Source: Piscinibacter gummiphilus
Lineage (GTDB): Bacteria; Pseudomonadota; Gammaproteobacteria; Burkholderiales; Burkholderiaceae_C
Assembly: GCF_002116905.1 (NCBI RefSeq)
Contig: NZ_CP015118.1
Location: forward strand, 2,108,001-2,172,000
Length of the DNA: 64,000 nt
Reading direction: 5' to 3'
Shown here: positions 42,693-50,877 of the stretch, piece after piece
Layout: each line of letters begins with the position of its first letter
Numbering within the stretch: the stretch's first letter is position 1
Translations under genes and position numbers: made by a program
The notes under the pieces: generated by a model
The model's input: only the letters and a program-made list of their open reading frames with translations
What the model was told of the DNA's origin: nothing
Database searches by the model: none

Positions 42693-43442
42693 TCATTGGG
42701 GCGCCGATGCGGATTCGGGCGGTTGCTCCGGAATGGCGTGCTGCTGCGACTCGGGCAGCGTGCGCTTGATGGCCTCGAGGCGCTCCTTCTTCTGCGGGTT
42801 GGACAGCGACGTGTCCATCTGCACGAGCGCCGCGTCGAGCACGGCCTTCGACAGGCGGTTCTGGTCCGCGAACATCGCGTCGGCCGCGCCTGCGTCGAAG
42901 TGGCGGCGCTGCACCGCGTCGATGCGGGCCAGCAGCGCGTCGGCCGCCTCGCGCGTCTGCGGCACGCCCATCGCCATCACCTCGGTGGTCATTTCCTTGT
43001 TGTAGCCGCGGTAGCCGTGGAACAGCTTGATCGCCTTGTCGGCGTCCTCGCGCGGCAGGCCCTGGCGCAGCTGGTTCTCGAGCTTCGCGATGTCTTCCGG
43101 CGTGGGGTTCTCGCCCAGCAGCGACTGCAGACGGTCGAGCGCGGTGACGGTGCTGGCATCCACCACGAGGCCGCCGCTGAAGCCCAGGTCGAACACACGG
43201 GCCGGGTCGTCGGCGGGTGCCGGTTCCACCGGCGCGCCGGGCAGGCCGACGCGCGGGCCCGGTGCCGCGGCGGTGCCGGCGGGCGCGGCCTGCGGCGTGG
43301 GGGTCGAGGCCAGGACGCGGGCAGGGGCGTCGGGCGCGGAACTGCCGGTGGCGTACCAAGCGCCGGCGGCCGCGAGCACGACGAGGAGGGCGATGGCAGC
43401 GGCCGTGACCGGCGTGCCCCGGGACTTCTGGGCGATCAGCAT
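42693..43442 (-). CDS. Lipase-foldase (Lif/LimK)-like membrane-anchored protein
   Basis: 249 aa from the ATG at 43442; another start at 43475 adds 11 residues. One N-terminal anchor helix (VTAAAIALLVVLAAAGAWYAT), then an Ala/Pro-rich linker, then a helical domain. FSGGLVVDAS and ALDRLQSLLGE align with the RxxFDYxLSALGE region of lipase chaperones, though the Arg and the FDY are lost. The RRHFDAGAADAMFADQNR and MDTSLSNPQKKERLEAIKRTLPES segments align well with the C-terminal mini-domain. It is a shortened Lif-like protein, divergent from the PETase-like gene across 281 bp, and probably periplasmic. Confidence 0.65.
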   Translation of the reverse strand: MLIAQKSRGTPVTAAAIALLVVLAAAGAWYATGSSAPDAPARVLASTPTPQAAPAGTAAAPGPRVGLPGAPVEPAPADDPARVFDLGFSGGLVVDASTVTALDRLQSLLGENPTPEDIAKLENQLRQGLPREDADKAIKLFHGYRGYNKEMTTEVMAMGVPQTREAADALLARIDAVQRRHFDAGAADAMFADQNRLSKAVLDAALVQMDTSLSNPQKKERLEAIKRTLPESQQHAIPEQPPESASAPQ

Positions 43443-43723
43443 GTCTTGTCTCTTCCGTGTGTTGTCAGGGTGCATCTCTGCGGATGCGGTTCCCAGAATA
43501 CGCGAAGAGCGGTGGCGCCGTGAACCCCGGTTCCCTGGTGCGGAAGCTCCGTTTCGCGGGGCGGATCACCGCGAAAAACCCTGCTGACCGTGTTGCGGGA
43601 AATTGCTGATCGATCGTTCATTTCTTTTCTGGGACGATCCGCCCGCCAGCGACGAACCCGGAGTTTCTCCTCGATCCCCACGGGCGCGCGACTGGCACAT
43701 CAACCACAGACAGGAGACATGAC

Positions 43724-44593
43724 ATGAAATTCCGTTTGGCCAAACTGGCCGTGCTCAGCTGCGCCCTCGCGTCCGCCAGCGCCTTCGCCCAATACCAGAA
43801 GGGTCCCGATCCCACCACGTCCAGCCTCGAACGCGCGGGCTCGTTCGCCACGCGGACGATCTCGGTGTCGAGCCTCGCCGCCTCGGGCTTCGGCGGCGGC
43901 CGCATCTACTACCCCACCGCGTCGGGCAGCTACGGCGTCATCGCCGTGTCGCCGGGCTACACCGGCACCGCGTCCACGATGTACTTCTGGGGCGAACGCC
44001 TCTCGTCGCACGGCTTCGTGGTCATCGTGATCGAGACCAACACGCTGCTGGACCAGCCGGGCAGCCGCGCCAACCAGCTGATGGCCGCGCTGAACTACAC
44101 GGTGTCTCAGGGCAACAGCCGGACCAGCGCGCTGTACGGCAAGGTCGACGGCAACCGCCGCGGCGTGGCCGGCCACTCGATGGGCGGCGGCGGCACGCTG
44201 ATCGCCGCGGCCGACAACGCGTCGCTGAAGGCCGCGGTGCCCATGGCCCCGTGGAACCTCTCGTCGCTGAGCTTCCGCGGCATCCGCGTGCCCACGATGA
44301 TCTTCGGCTGCCAGTCCGACGCCATCGCGCCGGTGAACACGCACGCGGTCCCGTTCTACAACGCGATCCCGAGTTCCACGAAGAAGGGCTACGTCGAGAT
44401 GCGCCTCGACGACCACTTCTGCGTGATGAACGGTGGCGGCCACTACGAGACCCTGGGCAAGCTGGGCATCTCGTGGTTCAAGCGCTTCATCGACGAGGAC
44501 ACCCGCTACAGCAAGTTCCTGTGTGGCACGGAGTACAACGCCACGGTCCGCTCGACCGAGGTCTCGGACAGCAAGAACAACTGCCCGTATTGA
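43724..44593 (+). CDS. PETase-like polyester hydrolase (secreted)
   Basis: 289 aa, ATG at 43724 after CAGGAGAC. A Sec signal peptide ends near SAFA (residue 22). Alpha/beta-hydrolase of the cutinase/PETase family: nucleophile Ser152 (GHSMGG), Asp199, His231 and oxyanion Tyr79 (PGYTG) with Met153. Cys196-Cys233 matches the active-site disulfide specific to Ideonella-type PETases; Cys267-Cys287 is the common C-terminal disulfide. Compared with Ideonella PETase, positions equivalent to Trp159, Ser214, Ile218 and Ser238 are His151, His207, Phe211 and Phe232, as in cutinases. The substrate-binding Trp177 is kept. An IS element lies 50 bp downstream. Confidence 0.93.
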   Translation: MKFRLAKLAVLSCALASASAFAQYQKGPDPTTSSLERAGSFATRTISVSSLAASGFGGGRIYYPTASGSYGVIAVSPGYTGTASTMYFWGERLSSHGFVVIVIETNTLLDQPGSRANQLMAALNYTVSQGNSRTSALYGKVDGNRRGVAGHSMGGGGTLIAAADNASLKAAVPMAPWNLSSLSFRGIRVPTMIFGCQSDAIAPVNTHAVPFYNAIPSSTKKGYVEMRLDDHFCVMNGGGHYETLGKLGISWFKRFIDEDTRYSKFLCGTEYNATVRSTEVSDSKNNCPY

Positions 44594-44612
44594 TCGGGCC
44601 CCCCGGTCGGCT

Positions 44613-44638
44613 GGCGCCTCCTGCCCCCAGGGGGCGCC
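44613..44638 (+). terminator. Possible terminator hairpin of the polyester hydrolase
   Basis: GGCGCC (44613-44618) and GGCGCC (44633-44638) flank TCC-loop-GGG, giving a roughly 9-bp GC stem 20 bp after the stop. No T-run follows. The IS element is inserted 5 bp beyond it. Confidence 0.4.
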
Positions 44639-44643
44639 ACGGG
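44638..44643. repeat. Target-site duplication, left copy (CACGGG)
   Basis: CACGGG directly precedes the left end of the IS and is repeated at 45912-45917 directly after the right end, as expected for a 6-bp duplication on insertion. Confidence 0.8.
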
Positions 44644-44692
44644 TGTATAGACCGGGGACATAGGTAACAGGTGTGCGAGGACCTAGGTAACA
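44644..44692. repeat. IS481 left inverted repeat with two internal half-sites
   Basis: Within this repeat, GGGGACATAGGTAACA (44654-44669) and GAGGACCTAGGTAACA (44677-44692) recur 23 bp apart, about two helical turns. This suggests two tandem transposase-binding sites. Confidence 0.8.
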
Positions 44693-44722
44693 CTTTTGCC
44701 CGATGCGACATCGGGAGCAATC

Positions 44723-45850
44723 GTGCCCTGGAGAACCGCTACCGTGACAGACCTACGTGAGGAGTTTGTTCGGTTGGCCGGCGCAGAGTCGGCCAATGTG
44801 AGCGAGCTTTGTCGCCGTTTCCAAATCAGCCGCAAGACGGGCTACAAGTGGCTGGAGCGCTGGCGGCAGGAAGGGAGAGCGGGGCTGGACAACCAGTCCA
44901 CGCGACCTGGAAGTTCACCAGCTAGAACCCCCACCTCCATCGAGGAGCAGGTGCTTCAGATGCGAGCGGCCCACCCTGCCTGGGGCGGGCGCAAGATCGC
45001 TCATGTGCTGCAGCGTGACCACGGCATCGAGCTGGCTCCCAGCACCGCCAATTCGATTCTGCGTCGTCACGGCTGTATCTCACCAACGGCCAGTGCGGCA
45101 GCTCAGCCTTGGCAACGCTTCGAACACGAAGCGCCCAACGACATGTGGCAGATGGACTTCAAGGGGCACTTCCCGGTGAGCGGCCAGCGCTGCCACCCGC
45201 TCACAGTCCTCGACGATTACTCCCGCTACAACTTGACGCTGGAGGCCTCGGAGACCGAGAGCTTCGAGTTCGTGCAAGCGACCTTGAAGCGTACGTTCGA
45301 GAAGTACGGGCTACCGCGACGAATCAACACGGACAACGGCTCCCCTTGGCGAGCGCCCGGTCAGGAAGGCTTTACACGGTTAGGCGTTTGGTTCATTCGG
45401 CTGGGCATCGCTCTGACGCACAGTCGCCCGTTCCATCCCCAGACAAATGGCAAAGATGAGCGATTCCACCGCTCACTCAAAGCCGAGGTGATCAGCTGCC
45501 GCAACTTCGCTGACATGCCTCACGCCCAGCGGCACTTCGACTCCTGGAGGCACATCTACAACCATGTGCGGCCCCATGAAGGCATCGGCATGCAAACGCC
45601 CAGCCAGCGCTACCAGGCGAGCCGACTCCCCATGCCAACAGAGCTTCCTCCTGTGGAATATGGTCCCGACGACTTGGTCAGGCGCGTGCAGTCAGGCGGC
45701 TGGATTGACGTCAAGGGACGGCAGATCCGGATCTACGAAAGCCTGCGGGGCGAGCAGATTGGACTGAGGCCGCGGTCCGATCGCGATGGCTCGTACGACC
45801 TGTACTACTGCCACCACCACTTCGGACGCATCGATCTAAGCCTGCCCTGA
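44723..45850 (+). CDS. IS481 family transposase
   Basis: 375 aa from a GTG at 44723 (VPWRTATVTDLREEFV, the usual IS481 start); a TTG at 44696 would add nine residues. An N-terminal helix-turn-helix (NVSELCRRFQISRKTGYKWL) is followed by the DDE integrase core: Asp in WQMDFKG, Asp in INTDNGSPW and Glu in GKDERFHRSL. All three catalytic acids are present and there is no frameshift, so the element may be active. Confidence 0.95.
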   Translation: MPWRTATVTDLREEFVRLAGAESANVSELCRRFQISRKTGYKWLERWRQEGRAGLDNQSTRPGSSPARTPTSIEEQVLQMRAAHPAWGGRKIAHVLQRDHGIELAPSTANSILRRHGCISPTASAAAQPWQRFEHEAPNDMWQMDFKGHFPVSGQRCHPLTVLDDYSRYNLTLEASETESFEFVQATLKRTFEKYGLPRRINTDNGSPWRAPGQEGFTRLGVWFIRLGIALTHSRPFHPQTNGKDERFHRSLKAEVISCRNFADMPHAQRHFDSWRHIYNHVRPHEGIGMQTPSQRYQASRLPMPTELPPVEYGPDDLVRRVQSGGWIDVKGRQIRIYESLRGEQIGLRPRSDRDGSYDLYYCHHHFGRIDLSLP

Positions 45851-45862
45851 TACCCTTGAACC

Positions 45863-45911
45863 TGTTACCCAGGTCCTCGCACGCCTGTTACCCAGGTCCC
45901 CGGTCTATACA
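45863..45911. repeat. IS481 right inverted repeat
   Basis: TGTTACCCAGGTCCTCGC, then ACGCCTGTTACCCAGGTCC, then CCGGTCTATACA: the imperfect complement of the left repeat, including both half-sites. Confidence 0.8.
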
Positions 45912-45917
45912 CACGGG
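45912..45917. repeat. Target-site duplication, right copy (CACGGG)
   Basis: Right-hand copy of the 6-bp duplication next to the IS481 end; see 44638-44643. Confidence 0.8.
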
Positions 45918-45990
45918 TCGCCCGGGGAACCCGGACTCGCGTGTGGCTTGATCGGCGGCTTCGCTGCGCTCGCCCCACACCAACGTTTGT

Positions 45991-46016
45991 CGTCCCGGCG
46001 CATGCCGGGATCCTGG
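45991..46016. repeat. REP-like palindromic repeat (single unit)
   Basis: CGTCCCGGCGCATGCCGGGA-TCCTGG is a variant of the unit at 31411 and 59537. It lies in the 153-bp region between the IS duplication and rdgC. Confidence 0.65.
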
Positions 46017-46041
46017 GCGTTGGCTTTGCTCCGGAGACTTC

Positions 46042-46064
46042 AAGGGCCCCTCACGGGGCCCTTT
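46042..46064. terminator. Terminator hairpin after rdgC
   Basis: AAGGGCCCC-TCAC-GGGGCCCTT forms a 9-bp stem; a T-run follows on the plus strand (CCCTTTTC) and a shorter one on the minus strand, next to the rdgC stop. Confidence 0.7.
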
Positions 46065-47021
46065 TCACGCCGCGAGGCGGTCGGGTGCGGGTGTCGCCGG
46101 CGCGCCGGTGATGGCGCCTTCCTGTTCGCCGCCCAGCGCCTCGACCAGCGCGGGGATCAGCTGCTTGAGTTCACCCGTGCTGATGGCCACGTCGGCGTCG
46201 AAACCGCCGTCGTCGTCCTTGCCGGCCTTGGCGGTGTTGTTCTCGAGCACCACGTCGAGCATCTTGATCTTCTTGACCGACATGCCTTCGGTGAGCACGA
46301 ACGACACGCGGCCTTCCCAGGTCATCGCGAGGTTCACGGGCAGCTTGCCCTGCTTGATGTGTTCACCGACCTCGTCGATGTCGAGCACGTGGCGCGCGTA
46401 CTTCACGGCCGACTTCTCGCTGTCGGGCTGCTTCAGCTCGCACTCGCGGTCGACGGTGAAGCCGGCCGGGGCTTCCTTCGTGGTCAGCCACTCGGACATG
46501 GCCGTGGCCGGCGAGGTCTGCGTCTGCAGCAGGCGCAGCTGCAGGCCGCCGCCAATGGTCTCGACGAGCAGCGTGAGGATGCGGTCGGCCGCCTTCACGC
46601 TGCCGGCGCTCACCACCACGAGCTTCGACTGGGGGTCGATCCAGACGAGGTTGGCGGAGTGTTTCGGGAAGGCGCGCGGCAGCAGTTCCTGCATCACCTC
46701 TTCCTTGAGCTCCTTGGCCATCTTGCCCTTCGGGCGGCGGCCGGTTTCCTGCTCGATCTTGTCGAGGCGCTCCTCGAGGCGGCTCTTCACGGCCGACCCC
46801 GGCACCGCCTTGCGTTCGACGGCCAGGCGCAGGATGAGTTGCCCACCGACGCTTTCGATCAGCGAGGTGTGCTTGTCGCCACGGGGCTGGACCCAGCCGG
46901 CGGACTCGAGCTGCGTGGCGCCGCAGGACACGAAGCGGCCCTTCTGGAGGCGTTCGTCGAGGGTGTCGAGGGACGAGGTGTCCCACTGGGTGATGCGGTA
47001 GAGCAGGATGTTCTTGAACAT
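46065..47021 (-). CDS. rdgC: Recombination-associated protein RdgC
   Basis: 318 aa from the ATG at 47021; a start two codons earlier is possible. RdgC is a toroidal DNA-binding protein that restrains RecA-mediated recombination. The N-terminus MFKNILLYRI and the central motif GRRPKGKMAKELKEEVMQELLPRAF, WIDPQSKLVVVSAGS and AKAGKDDDGGFDADVAISTGEL are characteristic. It ends in a short low-complexity tail (GAPATPAPDRLAA). It lies between the IS481 element and moxR on the minus strand. Confidence 0.92.
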   Translation of the reverse strand: MFKNILLYRITQWDTSSLDTLDERLQKGRFVSCGATQLESAGWVQPRGDKHTSLIESVGGQLILRLAVERKAVPGSAVKSRLEERLDKIEQETGRRPKGKMAKELKEEVMQELLPRAFPKHSANLVWIDPQSKLVVVSAGSVKAADRILTLLVETIGGGLQLRLLQTQTSPATAMSEWLTTKEAPAGFTVDRECELKQPDSEKSAVKYARHVLDIDEVGEHIKQGKLPVNLAMTWEGRVSFVLTEGMSVKKIKMLDVVLENNTAKAGKDDDGGFDADVAISTGELKQLIPALVEALGGEQEGAITGAPATPAPDRLAA

Positions 47022-47095
47022 GGACAAACTTCAGAGCAGGGCGCGGATTGTAGGGTGCGCCGGTTCGGAGGAGCCGGAAAAAGGGGCAGGGATTC

Positions 47096-48025
<930 letters not shown>

Positions 48026-48143
48026 GCAACGGCCTCCCGGCCCGGGAGCGGTACGAGAAACAACCTGGAAAACGGACGCAAACTGCAGGGGGCTGGGCGT
48101 GTCATGGCACGCACCATACCCGAAACATCGAACCGAGACACGC

Positions 48144-49079
48144 ATGGCTACCGCCTATTACAGCCACCCCGACTGCGCTGCCCATGACATGGGCCGCGGG
48201 CATCCGGAGTGTCCGGAGCGGCTCGCCGCCATCGGCGACCACCTGCTCGCCACGGGCCTCGACGTCGCCCTCGACCAGCGCGACGCCCCGCTGGTGGACC
48301 TCGCCGAGCTGGACCTCGCCCACGACACCCGCTACGTCGCCGAGATCAGCGACCGCATGCGCCAGGCGGAAGCCTCCGGCGAGCCGCGGGCGGTCGACCC
48401 CGACACCGTGCTGTGCCCCGCCACCTGGAAGGCCGCCCGCCGCGCCGCCGGCGCCGCGGTGGCCGCCACCGATGCCGTCATCGACGGCGAGGTCGACAAC
48501 GCCTTCTGCGCGGTGCGCCCGCCGGGCCACCACGCCACGCGCAACCAGGCGATGGGCTTCTGCTTCTTCAACAACGTGGCGGTGGCCGCGCGCCACGCGC
48601 TCGACAAGCGGGGCCTGAAGCGCGTGGCCATCGTCGACTTCGACGTGCACCACGGCAACGGCACGGAAGACATCGTGGCCGGCGACGACCGCATCCTGAT
48701 GGTCAGCTTCTTCCAGCACCCGCTGTACCCGGGCAGCGGCGGCGTGCCGCTGGGCGACAACATGGTCAACGTGCCCATCTCGCCGTACACGCGCGGCGAA
48801 GAAATCCGCGAGGTCATCGAGATGATGTGGATCCCGCGGCTGGAAGACTTCAAGCCCCAGATGATCTTCGTCTCCGCCGGTTTCGACGCCCACCGGGAAG
48901 ACGACCTGGGCCAGCTCGGCCTCGTCGAGGCCGATTACGAATGGATCACCCGCCGCATCAAGCAGGTGGCCGACCGCTACGCCCGTGGCCGCATCGTGTC
49001 GTGCCTCGAAGGCGGCTACGCGCTCGGCGCCCTGGCGCGCAGCGTGGCCACGCACCTGCGCGTGCTGGCCGATCTCTGA
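48144..49079 (+). CDS. Histone deacetylase-like (HDAC/AcuC family) deacetylase
   Basis: 311 aa from the ATG at 48144. Zinc-dependent deacetylase fold: RPPGHHATRNQAMGFCFFNNVAV (the paired His), VDFDVHHGNGTEDI (metal Asp and His) and SAGFDAHREDDLG (metal Asp). Bacterial members are acetylpolyamine amidohydrolases or protein deacetylases. It is divergent from moxR, 118 bp apart, so the intergenic region holds both promoters. Confidence 0.92.
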   Translation: MATAYYSHPDCAAHDMGRGHPECPERLAAIGDHLLATGLDVALDQRDAPLVDLAELDLAHDTRYVAEISDRMRQAEASGEPRAVDPDTVLCPATWKAARRAAGAAVAATDAVIDGEVDNAFCAVRPPGHHATRNQAMGFCFFNNVAVAARHALDKRGLKRVAIVDFDVHHGNGTEDIVAGDDRILMVSFFQHPLYPGSGGVPLGDNMVNVPISPYTRGEEIREVIEMMWIPRLEDFKPQMIFVSAGFDAHREDDLGQLGLVEADYEWITRRIKQVADRYARGRIVSCLEGGYALGALARSVATHLRVLADL

Positions 49080-49133
49080 GCCTCTCGACCTGATCCGCGG
49101 CCGCCGTGGCGGCCATTGCCGACACCTGTGCCC

Positions 49134-50426
49134 ATGAACGCCTCCTTCGATTTCGCCGACCTCCGCGACGTGCTGTCCGCGTTCACCACGCTGGCCGCGC
49201 TCCGCGAGGCGGGCGTGCTGCTCGCCTGCCTGGGCGGCTCCTGGGTCGTCTGCACGCTGCTGCGCCGGATGCTCACCGTGGAGGGCGCCGTGCTGTTCGG
49301 ACGGCGCACCATCGACGGCGTGCTGTTCCCGGTGGTGGCGCTGCTCTTCGCGTTGCTCGGGCGCTTCCTGCTGCCCGAGGCGCATCAGGCCGCGGTGCTG
49401 AAGGTGGCGGTGCCCATCCTGCTGTCGCTCGCGGCCATCCGGCTGTCGGTGCGGGTGATGACGTACGCGTTCCCGGCGTCGCCGGTGGCCCGCGCGCTCG
49501 AACGCACCATCTCGTGGCTCGCGTGGATCGTCGCCGTGCTGTGGATCACCGGCATCATGCCGGCGCTGCTCGAGGAACTCGAGGGGTTCACGCTGCGCAT
49601 CGGCGGGGCGGACGTGTCGGTGCGCACGATGATCGAGGGCTCGCTCACCGCGGCGGTGGTGATGGTGCTGTCGCTGTGGCTGTCGGCCGCGGTCGAGAAG
49701 AAGCTCGTGCGCGGCACCGGCAACGACCTGTCGCTGCGCAAGGTGGCGGCCAACCTCGTGCGCGTGGTGCTGCTGTTCCTCGGGCTCATCTTCGCGATGT
49801 CGGCCGTGGGCATCAACCTGACGGCGCTGAGCGTGCTGGGTGGCGCGGCCGGCGTGGGCATCGGCTTCGGCATGCAGAAGATCGCGGCCAACTACGTGAG
49901 CGGCTTCGTGATCCTCGCCGAACGCAGCCTGCGCATCGGCGACGTGGTGAAGGTCGACAACTTCGAGGGCCGCATCTCCGACATCCGCACGCGCTACACC
50001 GTGATCCGCGCCAGCAACGGCCGCGAGGCCATCGTGCCGAACGAGATGCTGATCACGCAGCGCGTGGAAAACGCCTCGCTCGCCACCGCCGAGTCTCAGG
50101 TGCTGATCAGCGTGGTGGTGCAGGTGGCCTACGGCACCGACGTGCGCGCGCTGCAGCCCAAGCTCGAATCGGCCCTGGCCGGCAACCCGCGGGTGCTTTC
50201 GACGCCCTCGCCCGTGGTGCAGCTGACCAACTTCGTGCCCAACGGCATGGAGCTGACCATCAAGTACTGGCTCACCGACCCGAACCGCGAGCAGGACCGG
50301 GTGAAGTCCGAGGTCAACCTCGCCATCCTCGACGCACTGGCCACCGAGAAGGTCGAGTTCCCGGGGCCGCAGCGGGTGTTGCTGCAAGGCTTGCGCGGGT
50401 TGCCGGGCGACGACCGCACCGGCTGA
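49134..50426 (+). CDS. MscS-family mechanosensitive channel
   Basis: 430 aa from the ATG at 49134. About five hydrophobic segments precede the pore-lining helix and beta domain of MscS: LGGAAGVGIGFGMQKIAANYVSGFVILAE (TM3 with Gly/Ala packing), RSLRIGDVVKV and RYTVIRASNGREAIVPNEML. The N-terminal extension is longer than in E. coli MscS. It gates on membrane tension to release solutes on hypo-osmotic shock. Confidence 0.92.
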   Translation: MNASFDFADLRDVLSAFTTLAALREAGVLLACLGGSWVVCTLLRRMLTVEGAVLFGRRTIDGVLFPVVALLFALLGRFLLPEAHQAAVLKVAVPILLSLAAIRLSVRVMTYAFPASPVARALERTISWLAWIVAVLWITGIMPALLEELEGFTLRIGGADVSVRTMIEGSLTAAVVMVLSLWLSAAVEKKLVRGTGNDLSLRKVAANLVRVVLLFLGLIFAMSAVGINLTALSVLGGAAGVGIGFGMQKIAANYVSGFVILAERSLRIGDVVKVDNFEGRISDIRTRYTVIRASNGREAIVPNEMLITQRVENASLATAESQVLISVVVQVAYGTDVRALQPKLESALAGNPRVLSTPSPVVQLTNFVPNGMELTIKYWLTDPNREQDRVKSEVNLAILDALATEKVEFPGPQRVLLQGLRGLPGDDRTG

Positions 50427-50508
50427 CGGGGCCGGCAGCGCCGGGGGAGCGGGGGGGCGGGAGCGCCGATTGCCCTTCAGGGCGATCCCGTTCTTCCAGG
50501 AGTTGCCC

Positions 50509-50877
50509 ATGGACACCCGATCCACTTCCCGTGACGCCGAATCGTTCGCCACCGGCCTGTCCGACATCGCGTCCGGCCTGACGTCCGCCGAACTGGCCCG
50601 CATCGGTGGCGGCGCCGCGCTGGCCCTCGTGGGCAGCGGGCTGCTGTCGCTGGGCACCATCGTCCGCCTGGCTGCGGTGCTGGGCGGTGGTGCGGTGGTC
50701 TGGCAGACGCTGAAGGCCGCGTCGGCCGAACCCGGCCGTCCGGCCCCGCGAACCGAGTCCACCTGGGGCGCGCGTGCCGCATGGCAGGAGACGTCCCCGG
50801 CACACGATGCCGATGCGGACGGCGCCACCATGGAAGGCTCCGACCCCGCGCCGGCGTCCAGGTCACGCGCCACGTGA
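50509..50877 (+). CDS. Hypothetical small membrane protein
   Basis: 122 aa from the ATG at 50509, preceded by CAGGAG. A hydrophobic Gly/Ala-rich segment (about residues 38-70, LARIGGGAALALVGSGLLSLGTIVRLAAVLGGGAVV) is followed by a charged disordered tail. I know no family for it. Its stop overlaps the start of the next gene by 4 bp (GTGA), implying coupled translation with the pseudo-kinase/receiver protein. Confidence 0.6.
   Translation: MDTRSTSRDAESFATGLSDIASGLTSAELARIGGGAALALVGSGLLSLGTIVRLAAVLGGGAVVWQTLKAASAEPGRPAPRTESTWGARAAWQETSPAHDADADGATMEGSDPAPASRSRAT

Larger units (their letters stand above)
44644..45911 (+). mobile_element. Complete IS481-family insertion sequence (1268 bp)
   Basis: The element begins TGTATAGACCGGGGACA and ends with the complement, TGTCCCC-type ...GGTCTATACA. 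The terminal inverted repeats are about 49 bp and imperfect (left 44644-44692, right 45863-45911). It carries one intact transposase and is bordered by CACGGG duplications. It lies immediately downstream of the polyester hydrolase gene and before the rdgC/moxR region. The coding sequence has lower GC than its surroundings, supporting recent arrival. Confidence 0.92.

Noticed and set aside
43443..43723. A PETase-specific promoter or catabolite control site
   Set aside because: No convincing -35/-10 pair or palindrome was visible in the 281-bp gap; a candidate TTGCGG has no good partner at the right spacing.
44638..45917. The IS element and the PETase gene as a composite transposon
   Set aside because: Only one copy of the IS is present in the window, so there is no second end to mobilise the gene.
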